A stretch of DNA of 64,000 bases from Trichosphaerium sp. ATCC 40318 (lineage: Eukaryota; Discosea; Flabellinia; Trichosidae), in assembly GCA_038496445.1 (NCBI GenBank), contig JALMLS010000304.1, forward strand, positions 1-64,000, written 5' to 3'. The notes under the pieces are model-generated. The model was not told the DNA's origin, did not search any database, and saw nothing but the letters and a program-made list of their open reading frames with translations. The translations under genes and the position numbers were made by a program. Position 1 is the stretch's first letter; each line of letters starts with the position of its first letter. Positions 34,938-45,459 of this stretch are shown here, piece after piece.

Positions 34938-35838
34938 ATGGAGTCAACAAACGCATTGGTACTTCAAGATTTACCGTATGACTGTTGGTTTGAAGTTTTT
35001 GAATGTTTGAACGGTCACCAGCTACTAAATGCTTCTTTGGTATCTACAGAATGGTAAAAATCATGCCACGTATGCCTAGTATTTAATAACGTACAATAGG
35101 TGTAGAATCATTAATTCGCGACCATTGTGGGTCAGATTATACCGTGTTGTACGTATTTACGCGTAAGTATCATAATCTAATGACATTCTAGCACTTTGAT
35201 AAGCCACTACCAGTACTTTCACACAAACGCATCAAACAGCGTTATTTCAGGTCTAAACGAAGTGTAAAACAACGAGAGAGGGCAGAGAGAGTAGAAAGAT
35301 GGCGTAAGGGCGGAAACAACACAGATTTTGGGTAAGGGTTCTGTGTAAAACAAGAATTTTTTTTATTGTAGTTTGTGAGGAAAACACTTTCACTAAATGA
35401 CTGCAACCTTTATTATTTTAATTTATTTTTCTTTAATTTGTGAATAGAGTTCGCAAAGATCTTACACCTATATTGTACCATAATTATACAGCTCGGGACT
35501 CAATGGAGCTTAAAGGTAAGCAAAGAACAAAATATTGGATTTTTTGAATTACCATTTTTACAAACGAAATGTTTTAGATGTTGAGTTCGTTAAGAGAATA
35601 CATCTTGTTGGATATATTGGTTCTCTACTACCAATGCTACTCACTTCAACCAAATTTACACATACAAGACTTCTGATTGGCCTTCTAATGGTACCACAAC
35701 CTAAACAAACTTTCTTGGTTTTTCTCATTCCATTAATAGGCTTGTATTTTACGATTTGTTACTTATAACGCTTATTTTGATGAGCAAGGGAAAGAACCGA
35801 AGCCTTACAAATATAGATTGCAATCAGTTGTCCAGTAA
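34938..35838 (+). CDS. F-box protein
   Basis: The first exon starts MESTNALVLQDLPYDCWFEV and continues FECLNGHQLLNASLVSTEW, a canonical F-box ('LP.D...eif..L....ll...lVs..W') that would bind Skp1 of an SCF ubiquitin ligase. Introns follow at GTAAAA, GTAAGT, GTAAGG and GTAAGC donors. Downstream exons include RPLWVRLYRV, an Arg-rich stretch (SKRSVKQRERAERVERW), DLTPILYHNYTARDSMELK, KRIHLVGYIGSLLPML and LRFVTYNAYFDEQGKEPKPY. The protein ends at TAA 35836-35838 unless the overlapping GTAAGC is used as a donor to reach the next exon. No substrate-binding repeat is recognised. Confidence 0.68.
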
Positions 35839-35956
35839 GCAAACCTTTTAAACGAAAAAAAATCACGTGCTTTACAATTTGAAATCTTTCATCTTCAATT
35901 GTTTTTTGTACAAAAGCGACATATAAGGAGTTATTGGGGAAAAAACTTGATTTGAT

Positions 35957-36196
35957 ATGACAGAACTGGTCTGGAATTGCTCTCTTTTCTTTTTTTTGAA
36001 GCCTGAAAAATTAAGTGTTTTGTTTAGTATTGTTATGGTTGCTATGGCTATACTAGGTGCAAAAACTTATATTGTGACTTCCGTAACAACAGGAGATACA
36101 TTTTCAGACAAAGTAGAAAATTTTTTGGAAGGAATAAAGGATGCTCATTCTTTATTCAAATGGCTTTTTAACTCAATAACATTGAAGTACACATAA
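35957..36196 (+). CDS. Small membrane ORF or last exon of the F-box gene
   Basis: A 79-codon frame with a hydrophobic segment (LSVLFSIVMVAMAILGA) and an amphipathic end (DKVENFLEGIKDAHSLFKWL). It begins with an ATG, but a T-rich stretch ending TTTTTTTTGAAG precedes the hydrophobic part and could be an intron end. It may be an independent single-span protein or an extra exon of the upstream gene. Nothing identifies a family. Confidence 0.3.
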   Translation: MTELVWNCSLFFFLKPEKLSVLFSIVMVAMAILGAKTYIVTSVTTGDTFSDKVENFLEGIKDAHSLFKWLFNSITLKYT

Positions 36197-36921
36197 ACAA
36201 AATACTATTTAATAAAATTATTGATTGGTCAATAAGAAATAAATACCTCATTCACAACATCCTGTTTAAGAGTGGTTTGCTATTTAAACAACTGTAGATC
36301 TTTTCCAGAATTAAATAACTGTCAAGCCTTGTCAAATACCTCAATCGTTTAATCAATATGGAGTATTACATATGTTTGGCAAGGACTAACACCAGGCTAG
36401 CAAAAGCACATACGGTTCTGAGTAGTCATGTGACAACAAGGTTTACATTCCACGTTATCCACACCTCCTTCAGTGGCTCTTTCGATACTTCCGAAAGGCT
36501 TTTCTTTTGATCCATCCGCCTATTTTAAGCATTGTAATGTTAAACACGTGCCAATCGAGATTTGTTTTTTAAAACAGTTACGTACAATCGAATCGTTTCC
36601 AAAATGAGCTACATACATGCCACACTCTGAGGTTAGTTAATAATAGTGGTTTATTTACTGGCAGTGTTGTACGAAACTCTTCCGATGTGGACGGTAGAAG
36701 CATTAACAGTATGATGCATGCTGGAATGGAACAGAGCTCAAAACAATGGCTTAACAGTTCGCGTAACCGAATTCAGATAAACTACTGGCTGTTATTTTTG
36801 AGTTTTTTCTTACTGTACGATAACTTGTAGACTATTATCAAACAGGAGATGAACAAACAAAGTATTTATTCAGTAACTTTTTTTATCATAAAAGGGTGAC
36901 AAGCACTGGTTTGGGCGGATC
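36197..36921. other. Intergenic region, no gene seen
   Basis: AT-rich, with no long frames. Contains a CACGTG at about 36545. Confidence 0.5.
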
Positions 36922-37325
36922 TTAGCAACTTCCGCATGCTGCTTCACTCCAGCAACACCATTTATCACTTCTGATACGGAAACATAATGGAGATCCTGGG
37001 TAGCAGTATGCAGTTGAACCTTGAAAAAACGAAAAGTAAGTACAGCCAACATTCGGATACTTTTTTTTTCATTATTCACGTACATTGACCGCGCTTTTCG
37101 CGACCGCGTTTACGCCATCCAGGAGGACACCATCCATTTGTGTCACAGGTTTCGCCACAGAGCAATGGTCCTTGCTAAAGAAATGGTGTGAACAACAATT
37201 CTAAGTGGTAAGGAAGGGTGTACCTCAGTTGCTCTTTTAGCTCTTTCGTTGAGCTCATTAGATTGGACCGCCAAGGCGAAAGTTAAAGCCGCAAGTACAA
37301 AGACAATAAGAGTAGTAGTTTTCAT
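36922..37325 (-). CDS. Small secreted ten-cysteine peptide precursor
   Basis: Three exons with agreeing phase (37224-37325, 37084-37174, 36922-37019; 291 bases, 96 residues). The signal peptide is MKTTTLIVFVLAALTFALAV, followed by a short propeptide-like stretch holding a dibasic KR (ERAKRATE) just before the mature part. The mature region, about residues 35-96, has ten cysteines, including an adjacent pair in WCCW, which would allow five disulfides. It also has a basic RKRGREKRG run. Such layout (signal, KR, compact Cys-rich domain) is typical of defensin-like, toxin-like or signalling peptides; no specific family is recognised. It is transcribed away from another small secreted gene, 183 bases apart. 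Donors are GTACAC and GTACGT. Confidence 0.7.
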
Positions 37326-37508
37326 CAGGGTTTATGTTGAAGAATTCGTGACGTGTTGTTTACGTTGGATAGTTTTGAGTTTTGTGTAATTTTGAGAAGT
37401 GAATTAAATCACATTTATTCTTCAAGATTGCTGTTTCGCCTAAATATCTCATAGAGAAAAGTGATGCTGAAAAAATATGGTTAGAATATACCTAGTAGTT
37501 AAACTACA
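37326..37508. promoter_or_regulatory. Shared promoter of two small secreted genes
   Basis: The 183-base space between divergent ATGs of the Cys-rich peptide (minus, 37325) and the small secreted protein (plus, 37509). Coregulation is an inference from the spacing; no specific site is recognised. Confidence 0.4.
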
Positions 37509-37850
37509 ATGATATTTCGAGTACTTCTCTTTGCTCTTTGGTATGTATTTCGTGAAAAATTCCAAGTTTTTTGGTTTACGGTAAAGTTCTTAGCATAAAA
37601 AGTATGTTGTGATCTTGCTTGTAAAAGTATGTGATTCAACAGTTACGATATAAAAGTAGGTAGATAGCACAGTGCTGGTTTTGTCTTAGCCCATCAACAA
37701 AAACCAGGTAACCTTTTGTTCTACTTCAACTACAAGTCCTATGTCCCTTCTGCGTACAAACCTTGTTACAGCGAAAATAAGAGTATTGATGACTTCTCGC
37801 AGTATGATAAGCACAAAAGCTGTTGTGACGAATCAATACAGCCAAAATAA
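37509..37850 (+). CDS. Small secreted protein, signal peptide split by intron
   Basis: Exon 1 (37509-about 37541) encodes MIFRVLLFAL and ends at a GTATGT donor. Joining to the CACAG acceptor at about 37675 completes a convincing signal peptide (MIFRVLLFALCAGFVLA) and then HQQKPGNLLFYFNYKSYVPS, a Cys/Lys/Asp-rich tail including HKSCCDES, with TAA at 37848-37850. The mature protein is about 50 residues. The same frame stays open for 27 further codons after the TAA, to TAG at 37929-37931, and contains two more cysteines (CTALAELYDDLTNNCEKYTD). This suggests a recent truncation, readthrough or a missed splice. No family is recognised. Confidence 0.45.
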
Positions 37851-37931
37851 TACATTGTATGTACTGCGCTCGCTGAGTTGTATGATGATCTCACTAATAA
37901 CTGCGAGAAGTACACTGATCACAAAGCATAG

Positions 37932-38688
37932 CTCTTGTTTAACGGGGTGTACAAAATAACCAAAGGTACCTTGATTGACAGAACCACAAATGAAAGACAA
38001 CTGTTTTGTTTCATTAGCTTGAACCTCTAAAACAACCTTTCTGAGTGGCTCTTAATATGTGATTTGATCATTCCGTGTTGGCGGGTGGTCTTACTAATGG
38101 CTACATAGCGCTAGTTTCATATTAACGCGCACAGAAATAAAAACATGTGATACAATGGAAACAAATTTTCTTTTATTTACTGATATTCGGAAACCATACT
38201 GTACATAATGTGGAGCTTAGCGAACCAAAGGATCAATCAATTCATTATATATGTAAGCTTTTTAAACTGCTATCAGCTCAATCAATAAATCTTGACAACG
38301 GAAATCAACAACTCTGAGGTGAAGTGTTGACGCAAACAATTTTCATGTTAAGATCATAATTTCAGCCGACTTCACGATGGCTCTACGTGAAGTGAAAAAA
38401 GAGCCAACTTTTTTTGAGCATTGCCACTGTTTAACCATTGGCGTATACTCTAACTTATTTTTAACAGTTCACTGAAATTTTTCGGACAAATTGCATGCAG
38501 GTTTCAAAAAACAAATGTAAGTTGTGATGTTGTCTTTGTTTAATATCTTGCACTTAAATCAACTGTGGAGAAAAACTTTTCGATAGGTGGTTTTCCATCA
38601 TTTTATTATTAGCTTGTCTTACAACAAACAAGGATAGAAAACGAATACTGTGCAAGCTGATATTGTGTTTTGGGTATTTATTCTGTGG
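37932..38688. other. Intergenic region, no gene seen
   Basis: About 750 AT-rich bases with no supported frame. It lies 3' of the small secreted gene and 3' of the second MORN-type gene. Confidence 0.5.
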
Positions 38689-39393
38689 TCACACTCGCAT
38701 ACCATTTACATACTTATCATGAGTAATGATTGTATCACTATAACCATCCCATTCCATATAATCACCATCTAATTTATCATTTACGTAGTAACACTGCTTG
38801 TGTAACCTGCCACTTTGATACCACCATTTAGCCTCACTCTCCTTCTTACCCTTAACATAGTAACATAGCTCCCTTAACTGGCCATTATTATACCATGTCT
38901 TATACTCTCCTTCTCTTTTACCATTGACATAAGAATATTGAATCCACAACTGATCATTATCATGCCATCTCCTTGCTTCTCCATCACGGCCACCATGAAC
39001 ATAATTAATATGTGTACTTAATACACCATTCTTATGCCATGTCTTGTAATCTCCATGTAGGTTATCATTGATAAAGTTCCAAGTCATCCATAAGTTCCCA
39101 TTGCAAAACCACTTTTTATACTCTCCTTCTCTTTTATCATTGACATAGTAACATTTCTCACCCAATTGATTATTCTCATACCACTTTCTATACTCTCCGT
39201 GACGTTTACCGTGTTTGAAGAAATATTGAAGCTTTTGTTTTCTGAAATCATGTGTCGCCCATTTTCCGTGCTTTTGAAGCTCGGAATCGAACTTGGTTGT
39301 TGTCGCCGTTCGTTTTGATAACAGCGGCCACTTTTTATTTAATCCGAAGTCTAAATCGAGCATTTCGAGGTGAAGCTCTACAGGAAGTACCAT
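38689..39393 (-). CDS. MORN/YwqK-type repeat protein, F-box-like N-terminus (paralogue 2)
   Basis: An intronless 234-residue protein with the same N-terminal module as the gene at 34106-34591: LPVELHLEMLDLDFGLNKKW, then PLLSKRTATTTKFDSELQKH. About eight repeats of 23 residues follow: HGEYRKWYENNQLGEKCYYV, EGEYKKWFCNGNLW, HGDYKTWHKNGVLSTHINYV, DGEARRWHDNDQLWIQYSYV, EGEYKTWYNNGQLRELCYYV, and so on. The beginning (LP.ELh.e.ldlD ... LLSk) looks like a degenerate F-box, a combination known from giant-virus repertoires. The gene is divergent from the GH113 gene across 215 bases. The function is unknown. Confidence 0.75.
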   Translation of the reverse strand: MVLPVELHLEMLDLDFGLNKKWPLLSKRTATTTKFDSELQKHGKWATHDFRKQKLQYFFKHGKRHGEYRKWYENNQLGEKCYYVNDKREGEYKKWFCNGNLWMTWNFINDNLHGDYKTWHKNGVLSTHINYVHGGRDGEARRWHDNDQLWIQYSYVNGKREGEYKTWYNNGQLRELCYYVKGKKESEAKWWYQSGRLHKQCYYVNDKLDGDYMEWDGYSDTIITHDKYVNGMRV

Positions 39394-39608
39394 TACGTGA
39401 CATTCATCGGATTTGGCGGCAATTAACTAGATTTTTGTTCAGATATCGCCAAGAACTGTAAAAGTACCTTGCGCTTTGTTGTCATTGAATATATACCTTG
39501 TGGAAGGCGTTTTTAGAATTTCCAAGCAAATATCGGTTATAAGGTAGCTTAAACAACACTTTGGTTAAGCAGCAATCTTTTTAGCGAGTTGGAAAAAACA
39601 GTGCCAAA

Positions 39609-41795
39609 ATGCTTGTACGACACGCACTTCTCGCTTTATCGCTGTTTTTTCTTCTACACACATGCGTGTGTTACAGAAAAGCAATGACGGTTACAGACTA
39701 TTCGTACAAATGGGGTAGCGTCCTCTTTTTTTTGAACAGGGTTTTATTTTTAATTATCAGGGAGCCAAGAAGCAAACCAGACACTTTCTATCATTAGTGA
39801 GCTGGGTACGAAATTTTTGTGCGTGACTTTTTCTTATTGCGTGGTGTAGGTGGCGAATGGGTTTCAATAATAATCACGTGGTTTCAACAAAACATTAATA
39901 CAACGGCCATTGCGCCAAAACAAGGTAAACTTTTCTGATGCTATTTCCACTGCTGACCACGTGGACGTGTTTAGGTCGTACGGCTACTGATGAAGAACTC
40001 ATTATGTCTATTAAAGACGCTCATGATAAAGGATTAAAAGTACTTCTAAAACCACACGTCGACAATGAAAACGGTACACTATATTTGTTTTGTGACCATT
40101 TCAACTTTGTATTCCTTTGAACGCACTAATGTACAAAAGGCGAATGGCGCGCTCACATTGGTAAATACTTTGATGACACGGTATGATATCACAATAGAGT
40201 GTAAAATCTAAGAGAATTAAGCAATGGGAAGCCTGGTTCACAAATTACAATAATTTCCTCCAAATTTTTGCAAACATCGCTTCTGAAAACAATGTCGAAG
40301 CGTTTTGTGTGGGTGTAGAGTATATAATCCCTTCTTCACAATCAAGTAGATGGCGAGATGTGATTTCAAGTACAAGGAAGAATTACAAAGGTAAAAATCT
40401 TCAAATATTAAAAGTGCTTCCCATAATTTTCTCAAACAGGCGAGGTTACTTATGCTTGTTCTCGACAAAATCTTTATGGTATTGATTGGTACTGAATCTG
40501 CTTAAATTTAGAACTTTGTTAAGCTTCTTAAAGGTGGGATGCAGTAGATATAATTGGCGTGGACGCCTACTATCCTCTCACCACTGAAGACAATCCAAGC
40601 AAAGAAGAATTACTTGCGGGGTGGAAAACTGTTATTCCCATTGTTATGAACGCCTCTATATTTTGGAAGAAAGATGTTTATTTTACTGAAGTAGGATATA
40701 AAAGTATCGTTGGGACAGCAAAAATGCCTTCTGGAAACAACGGAGGTAAGAGCAAAAGTCAATTCAAAGACAAAAAAACAGTTGTCAATAACATCAAATA
40801 TTAGGTCCCGTTAATATCACTCAGCAGTTAATATGCTATGAAGCACTCTATGAAACATGGTCAAATATTTCATGGTGGCAAGGGGCTTTTTGGTGGAACT
40901 GGGATACAAATCCAGCACAAGAAGGAAAGTGTGATACTCACTTTACACCAAAAGGAAAACCAGCAGAAAATTACCTCGCTAAAACATGGGGTGTACGTAA
41001 CACTCTGCTCTATCTCACGCTTTAACTTATCGTAATAGGGTACAGTGCCTCCTAGAAAATCTCTTTCTGGGAAGAGCAACATGATGAGTACAGTTAATAA
41101 CACTATTTATGATAATGGAAGCGATGGTAAAGGTAAACCATTTGTTCCCACGTGAAAAATACAAGAAGCTATTTTTGCCTATAGCGCTTACTCTGTAATC
41201 TTTTACTTAGGATGGTTTGGGTGTAACTGGAAGGGTACTTATAATGATAAATCAACTGATGAGTTACCGCCAGGGAAGCAATACAGCCTAAAGGCTGAAA
41301 CGGTACAACAGATTTCACCAATCCCCCAAAAAAAGGCAAAGTTCAAACTTAAACTAACTGTTTGTTAGGAAGGATACGGTGCCCTCTGCTTTGGTACAAA
41401 TACTGCAGGTGATTTGTCAGGCTTCAAGGTCATACAAGTGAGTACAAAGCGTAAATCATTTGTTCATTCTCTCACAAGAATAATTTTGTTTTAGTTCTCC
41501 TTGCGTACTTCTTCTAATATTGGTGACGGCTCTGCCATTACAATTGGATTTGAACTATCCAGCGGTAAATACCCTATAAAGTTACAAGTAGCAAGTTATA
41601 GTGGTTGTACTATACCGAACCAGCAATGGATCTCAGTAAGCACATGATATTAGTACTAATAATTGACAAGTCTGGTAGGTATCAATATCATTGGATGATC
41701 TGAAAGTAAGTGGTGAGACTGTATCAAGACTAGTCATACAGAATACCCAAAGCACTCCTGGCACTTTTTGGATAGACCAGCTTGTAGTGCAGTAG
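39609..41795 (+). CDS. Secreted GH113-like beta-mannanase with C-terminal sugar-binding module
   Basis: The signal peptide MLVRHALLALSLFFLLHTCV starts at 39609. The spliced catalytic domain reads SELGGEWVSIIITWFQQNIN, ATDEELIMSIKDAHDKGLKV and LLKPHVDN, then AHIGKYFDD, NNFLQIFANIASENNVEAF and CVGVEYI. This is the GH113 pattern, in which the Glu of VGVE is the acid/base. DIIGVDAYYPLTTEDNP follows, and the nucleophile Glu lies in VYFTEVGYKS. QGAFWWNWDTNP and FTPKGKPAENYL close the barrel. A C-terminal beta-sandwich (KQYSLKAETVQQ, GYGALCFGTNTAGDLSGF, ISLDDLKVSGETVSRLVIQN, WIDQLVVQ) resembles a carbohydrate-binding module. It should cleave beta-1,4-mannans outside the cell. There are at least eight introns. 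Stop TAG at 41793-41795. Confidence 0.84.
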
Positions 41796-42036
41796 GTATT
41801 TCAAAGCCCTAATAAAACGCAACTTCTATGAATTATCATCTTTAAGAAACAACACCCAATGAGCCTTCACCATGAGCAATACACATAAATTTACAACATA
41901 ACAATCCTTAGGTATAATGGTCTGTTAAATTATATTTTTATTATACATCCGTAGTTCACAGTCCCTTTTTTTTTTCTTTGTTTTTTCTTTTTTTTTTTAC
42001 ATTAGTAACCCACTTACACTTTCTTTTTATGTTTTT

Positions 42037-44970
42037 TTACTTACGACCGTTCTTCCATCGCGTACCAAACTCATTGAGAATAGTAGCATTAGAAAAAATT
42101 ATAGAAACCTCCAGCGCACATAGCCAAGCCCATACATCTGTTTTAGAGCTAAACGATAGGTATGTCATAGTATGATCGGCTAATTTGATCTGTATGGTCC
42201 TTTGCTTGTCTAAGAATGGTCTTAAAGCAACAGAAGCAACGTTCTGAAGTGGTAATGCTACAAGGTTTTTCTTGGCTGTATCATTTTTGTAGAATAACAA
42301 AACATCACGTCCTATATCATAACAACACCACACACGCTTCCTGAAAGAATTTGTAAACAGATAGTTTTCAACAAAAAAAAACCTCGCCTACGCGTTTACA
42401 TACCAACTATCTTTTTGGCCTTTAAAACCACGTTTGAACTTTTCTACCCACCCTGACTGTACCACAGTGGATGCTGTGTTGAGTTTCCCATATCTACAAA
42501 AACAATAAAATAAGCATCTTTGCAAATACTCTATCTTTGTTGTACCGTGCGAAGATAACGTCGCGAACATCCGGATTTGCTAGTATTTGATCGTATAATC
42601 GTATCCGAAGTCTTCTTTGTTCTTCGTCCCCAGTTATAGACAAAGCACCGCAATTACAAGCATGTTTAAATACTATATTACTCTCTTGATTAAAACGCTC
42701 AGGTGTATCATTACGTTTTAAAACTGCTCTTTTCTTCTTTTTACGCTCTTTACCACCCAGCGCAGAATAGCGTAGAGAGGTTTTGGGTACAGCATCATGG
42801 TCTACAATCTTAACGTAGTTGAACGGAAAAATACCTCTACGGTCATTTAACAAACCTTTAGCCCAACCCTATGCATTTAGTTAAAACATGTCAGATATAG
42901 AGTGCCTAAAAGCTCACTTGATGAATATGTGTAACTGATATAATATCCCCTTTTGTAAACGATAGATCACCTTCTTTATCGCTCTTATAGTCATAAGCTG
43001 CCCTTACATATAATGCAAGTAAACCAGCCTTGTTAATTAATTTTACATAGTTAGAAGGAAACAGACCTATGGAGAGCTTAGCGCCCTGTGAAACCTATTG
43101 TATAACCAAAAAACTGATTCTTACCTTCAAAAGGCGATGAAACATGCTTTCCTGTCCACCAATCACCTTTTGATTTTGATACGATAAGTATATCTCCTTT
43201 CTTGAGACTTAACTCAGTTTCATCCACACCAGTATACTCATAAAGTGCTAAGGCACGCTTTGGTAGGCTTTTTGGAGGATACTTAGTAGTATTAGGACTT
43301 CTCGCCTTTGCTTCTTCGCTTCCTTCTATTGAATTTGAAAGGCCATCGTATCTAGGGCTTTACAAAGCGTTAATAACAACACACTCAGAATAAAAATAAA
43401 ACAGTTACCTTTCTTTTTTCTTGCTGTTTTCACGCTTCGGACTACGTCCTTGTTCTGGGTACATTTGTTGCAAAAATTCAGCATGGCCAGCGCCATTACG
43501 AGCTCCACGGGATTGAGAATGTGAGAGTATAGGTATTGGCTCAGTTTCAGAGCCAGAGGATTGACCTATACGAGTTTGCTGGTATGCCGCTCGTGCTGAT
43601 TTTGACTTTTCCAAATATGTCTCGCTTGCTTGGTCAAGTAGCTGTGTTGACGTGAGACTAAGAACTGGTACATTGCCCTTTTTTCCCTTATTTGGTGTAT
43701 CTTTTAAAGGCAGTGATGGTAGTGCTCTTTGTTTAATTTGCCATATATCTGGGCTAGAAAAAGAGCGACTTTTTTCCTCTTTTTGTTCATCATCTGGCAA
43801 CATGTCAACACGCTTAAAAAAGAATATTTACTACCAAAAGTAGCGTACGTATTTGTATTGGAGCTGTAGCGTTACCCTGAGAATTCTACAAAAAATGACA
43901 TTTTAACTTTAATTATCAGTGTACTGAACTACGTACTGTATAAGCGTGACCTTCACGATGTAATCCAAGCGGTGGTGATTTCGTTTGTCTAGAGTTTGTT
44001 CTTATCCTACTTGATTTCTTTTGCTTACGGCCTTTGGTCCGTGTTCTACGAGGTGAATGTCTAGTTGATGGATTTGATGAGTCCATTTTACGTTTGCTTT
44101 GCCGTGGTAGAACAGGTAGCTGTCTTCCAGCCTTTGAGGGTGTCCTCTGAGGCAAAGCAGGTTTTTCTGATGACTCTTCGTCGTCACTGTCTGCGCTCTA
44201 AATCAAAATGAGCATCTCCGAAAATAAGGAATTAATTGACAGTACGCTTTGCTTTTTTCCAGCACCAGTAGGCGTAACTACGCGATCAGAACTCGCTGGT
44301 ACGCGTTCTGTAGCATTTGAGCTTGCACGAACTTCTTGACGTCGTAAGGGACTACTGCAAGGACTAGCAGAACCAGTACTACGCTTGGAATGCTTTCTGC
44401 GTATGTTACCATGTGTCAGTGACTCATCAATAACTTCTACTTTGTCCCAAGACACATAGCCCCAATTGTCGTTTAATTCTGCAATACATACTTTTGTCTA
44501 GTAGATTTGTTATTACGACGTTAAAAAAACCTCTGTCAACAGAATAGCACTTTTGTAGAATACTGCTGGAGTAGGGTTTTTACCTCTTTTGGCTGTTGAA
44601 CGAGTTTTAGAATATCACCAACTACAAATGAGAGTTGATCGCCAGAATGTGCGACAACAGTCGCAAGCGCTCTATTTTGGAACAATTAGACATAAAAAAG
44701 TACAAAACTAAACTGGTTTTGGTGAAACACGCCAATAAATGCCTGAATAATCCCCCACGCTCAAGTGAGCGCATTGTAGTTACTATTGGCGCAAAAAACG
44801 TACCGTAGCAAAGTTGGTGTAGGCGCTTTCGGCGCTGGTAGTGTTTCTGATGACCTTGAGTCGATACTGCGTGGCGTAGAGCTTATTGGTTGTTAATTGA
44901 TAGAAAAAGAATTTACTCACCCTTCCTCACTAGTAAATGAAGAGCTGTCATTCATCGCTGTTGAGGACAT
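42037..44970 (-). CDS. SH3-SH3-SH3-PH scaffold protein
   Basis: ATG 44970 gives MSSTAMNDSSSFTSEE. The first SH3 (about 44680-44420) reads ALATVVAHSGDQLSFVVGDI and WGYVSWDKVEVI. A long Ser/Arg/Pro-rich linker (44400-43400) has SPCSSPLRR, RTPSKAGRQLPVLPR and ALPSLPLKDTPNKG. A second SH3 at about 43260-43080 has RALALYEYTGVDETELSLKK, DILIVSKSKGDWWTGK and IGLFPSNYVKLI. A third follows directly: VRAAYDYKSDKEGDLSFTKG, WAKGLLNDRRGIFPFNYVKI. Then a helical stretch with NPDVRDVIFARYNK and a PH domain: TVVQSGWVEKFKRGFKGQKD, WCCYDIGRDVLLFYKN and VWAWLCALEVSI. The layout suggests an adaptor linking Pro-rich partners to membrane phosphoinositides, for example in actin or endocytic signalling. The stop is at 42037. 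Confidence 0.86.
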
Positions 44971-45459
44971 GTTTAATGATAAAAGAGGCTCTGTAGTCGT
45001 TTCCGGATTTACAAACTAGAATTACCAACGTAGTACAAAGCGTCTAGGTATCCCTAACGTTAATTGAGGTGTTCGAGACCACAACGAAAAAAAATATTTT
45101 ATTCGATGTATTGGTTGTCGTTTATTGCGCCCATACATACTAAATCGCTAAAAACAAGCCAAACTGTGACTTCTTTATTCGTACCTTCTCATAATATCGT
45201 TAAACTACAATACAGAGAGCAATATATAGTATTCTCGAGCTTTACACAACCGAACACCCACTCTATACTGTTTTGGTCAAAATAAACTTTTACTCCCAAA
45301 ACCCAGCTCAAAAATCCGTCGTTAAACCAAATAAATGGCATCTTATTATGTACAACACTCATTTTACAAGTTTGCGGAATAATACGTCAAGTTGACGGGC
45401 TGATAACTCTCGGCATGTACAGCTCGAATTGTAATTGCTCTAAAACGTGGCAATACGCC
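44971..45459. other. Intergenic region, SH3/PH gene promoter
   Basis: This is 489 bases between the alginate-lyase-like stop and the SH3/PH start. A plus-strand 73-codon frame (45064-45285) has no features of a gene. Confidence 0.5.

Noticed and set aside
37741..37959. 72-codon plus-strand frame beginning MSLLRTN
   Set aside because: It is shifted relative to the frame that joins a complete signal peptide; its Ser/Thr/Leu composition looks like a shadow.
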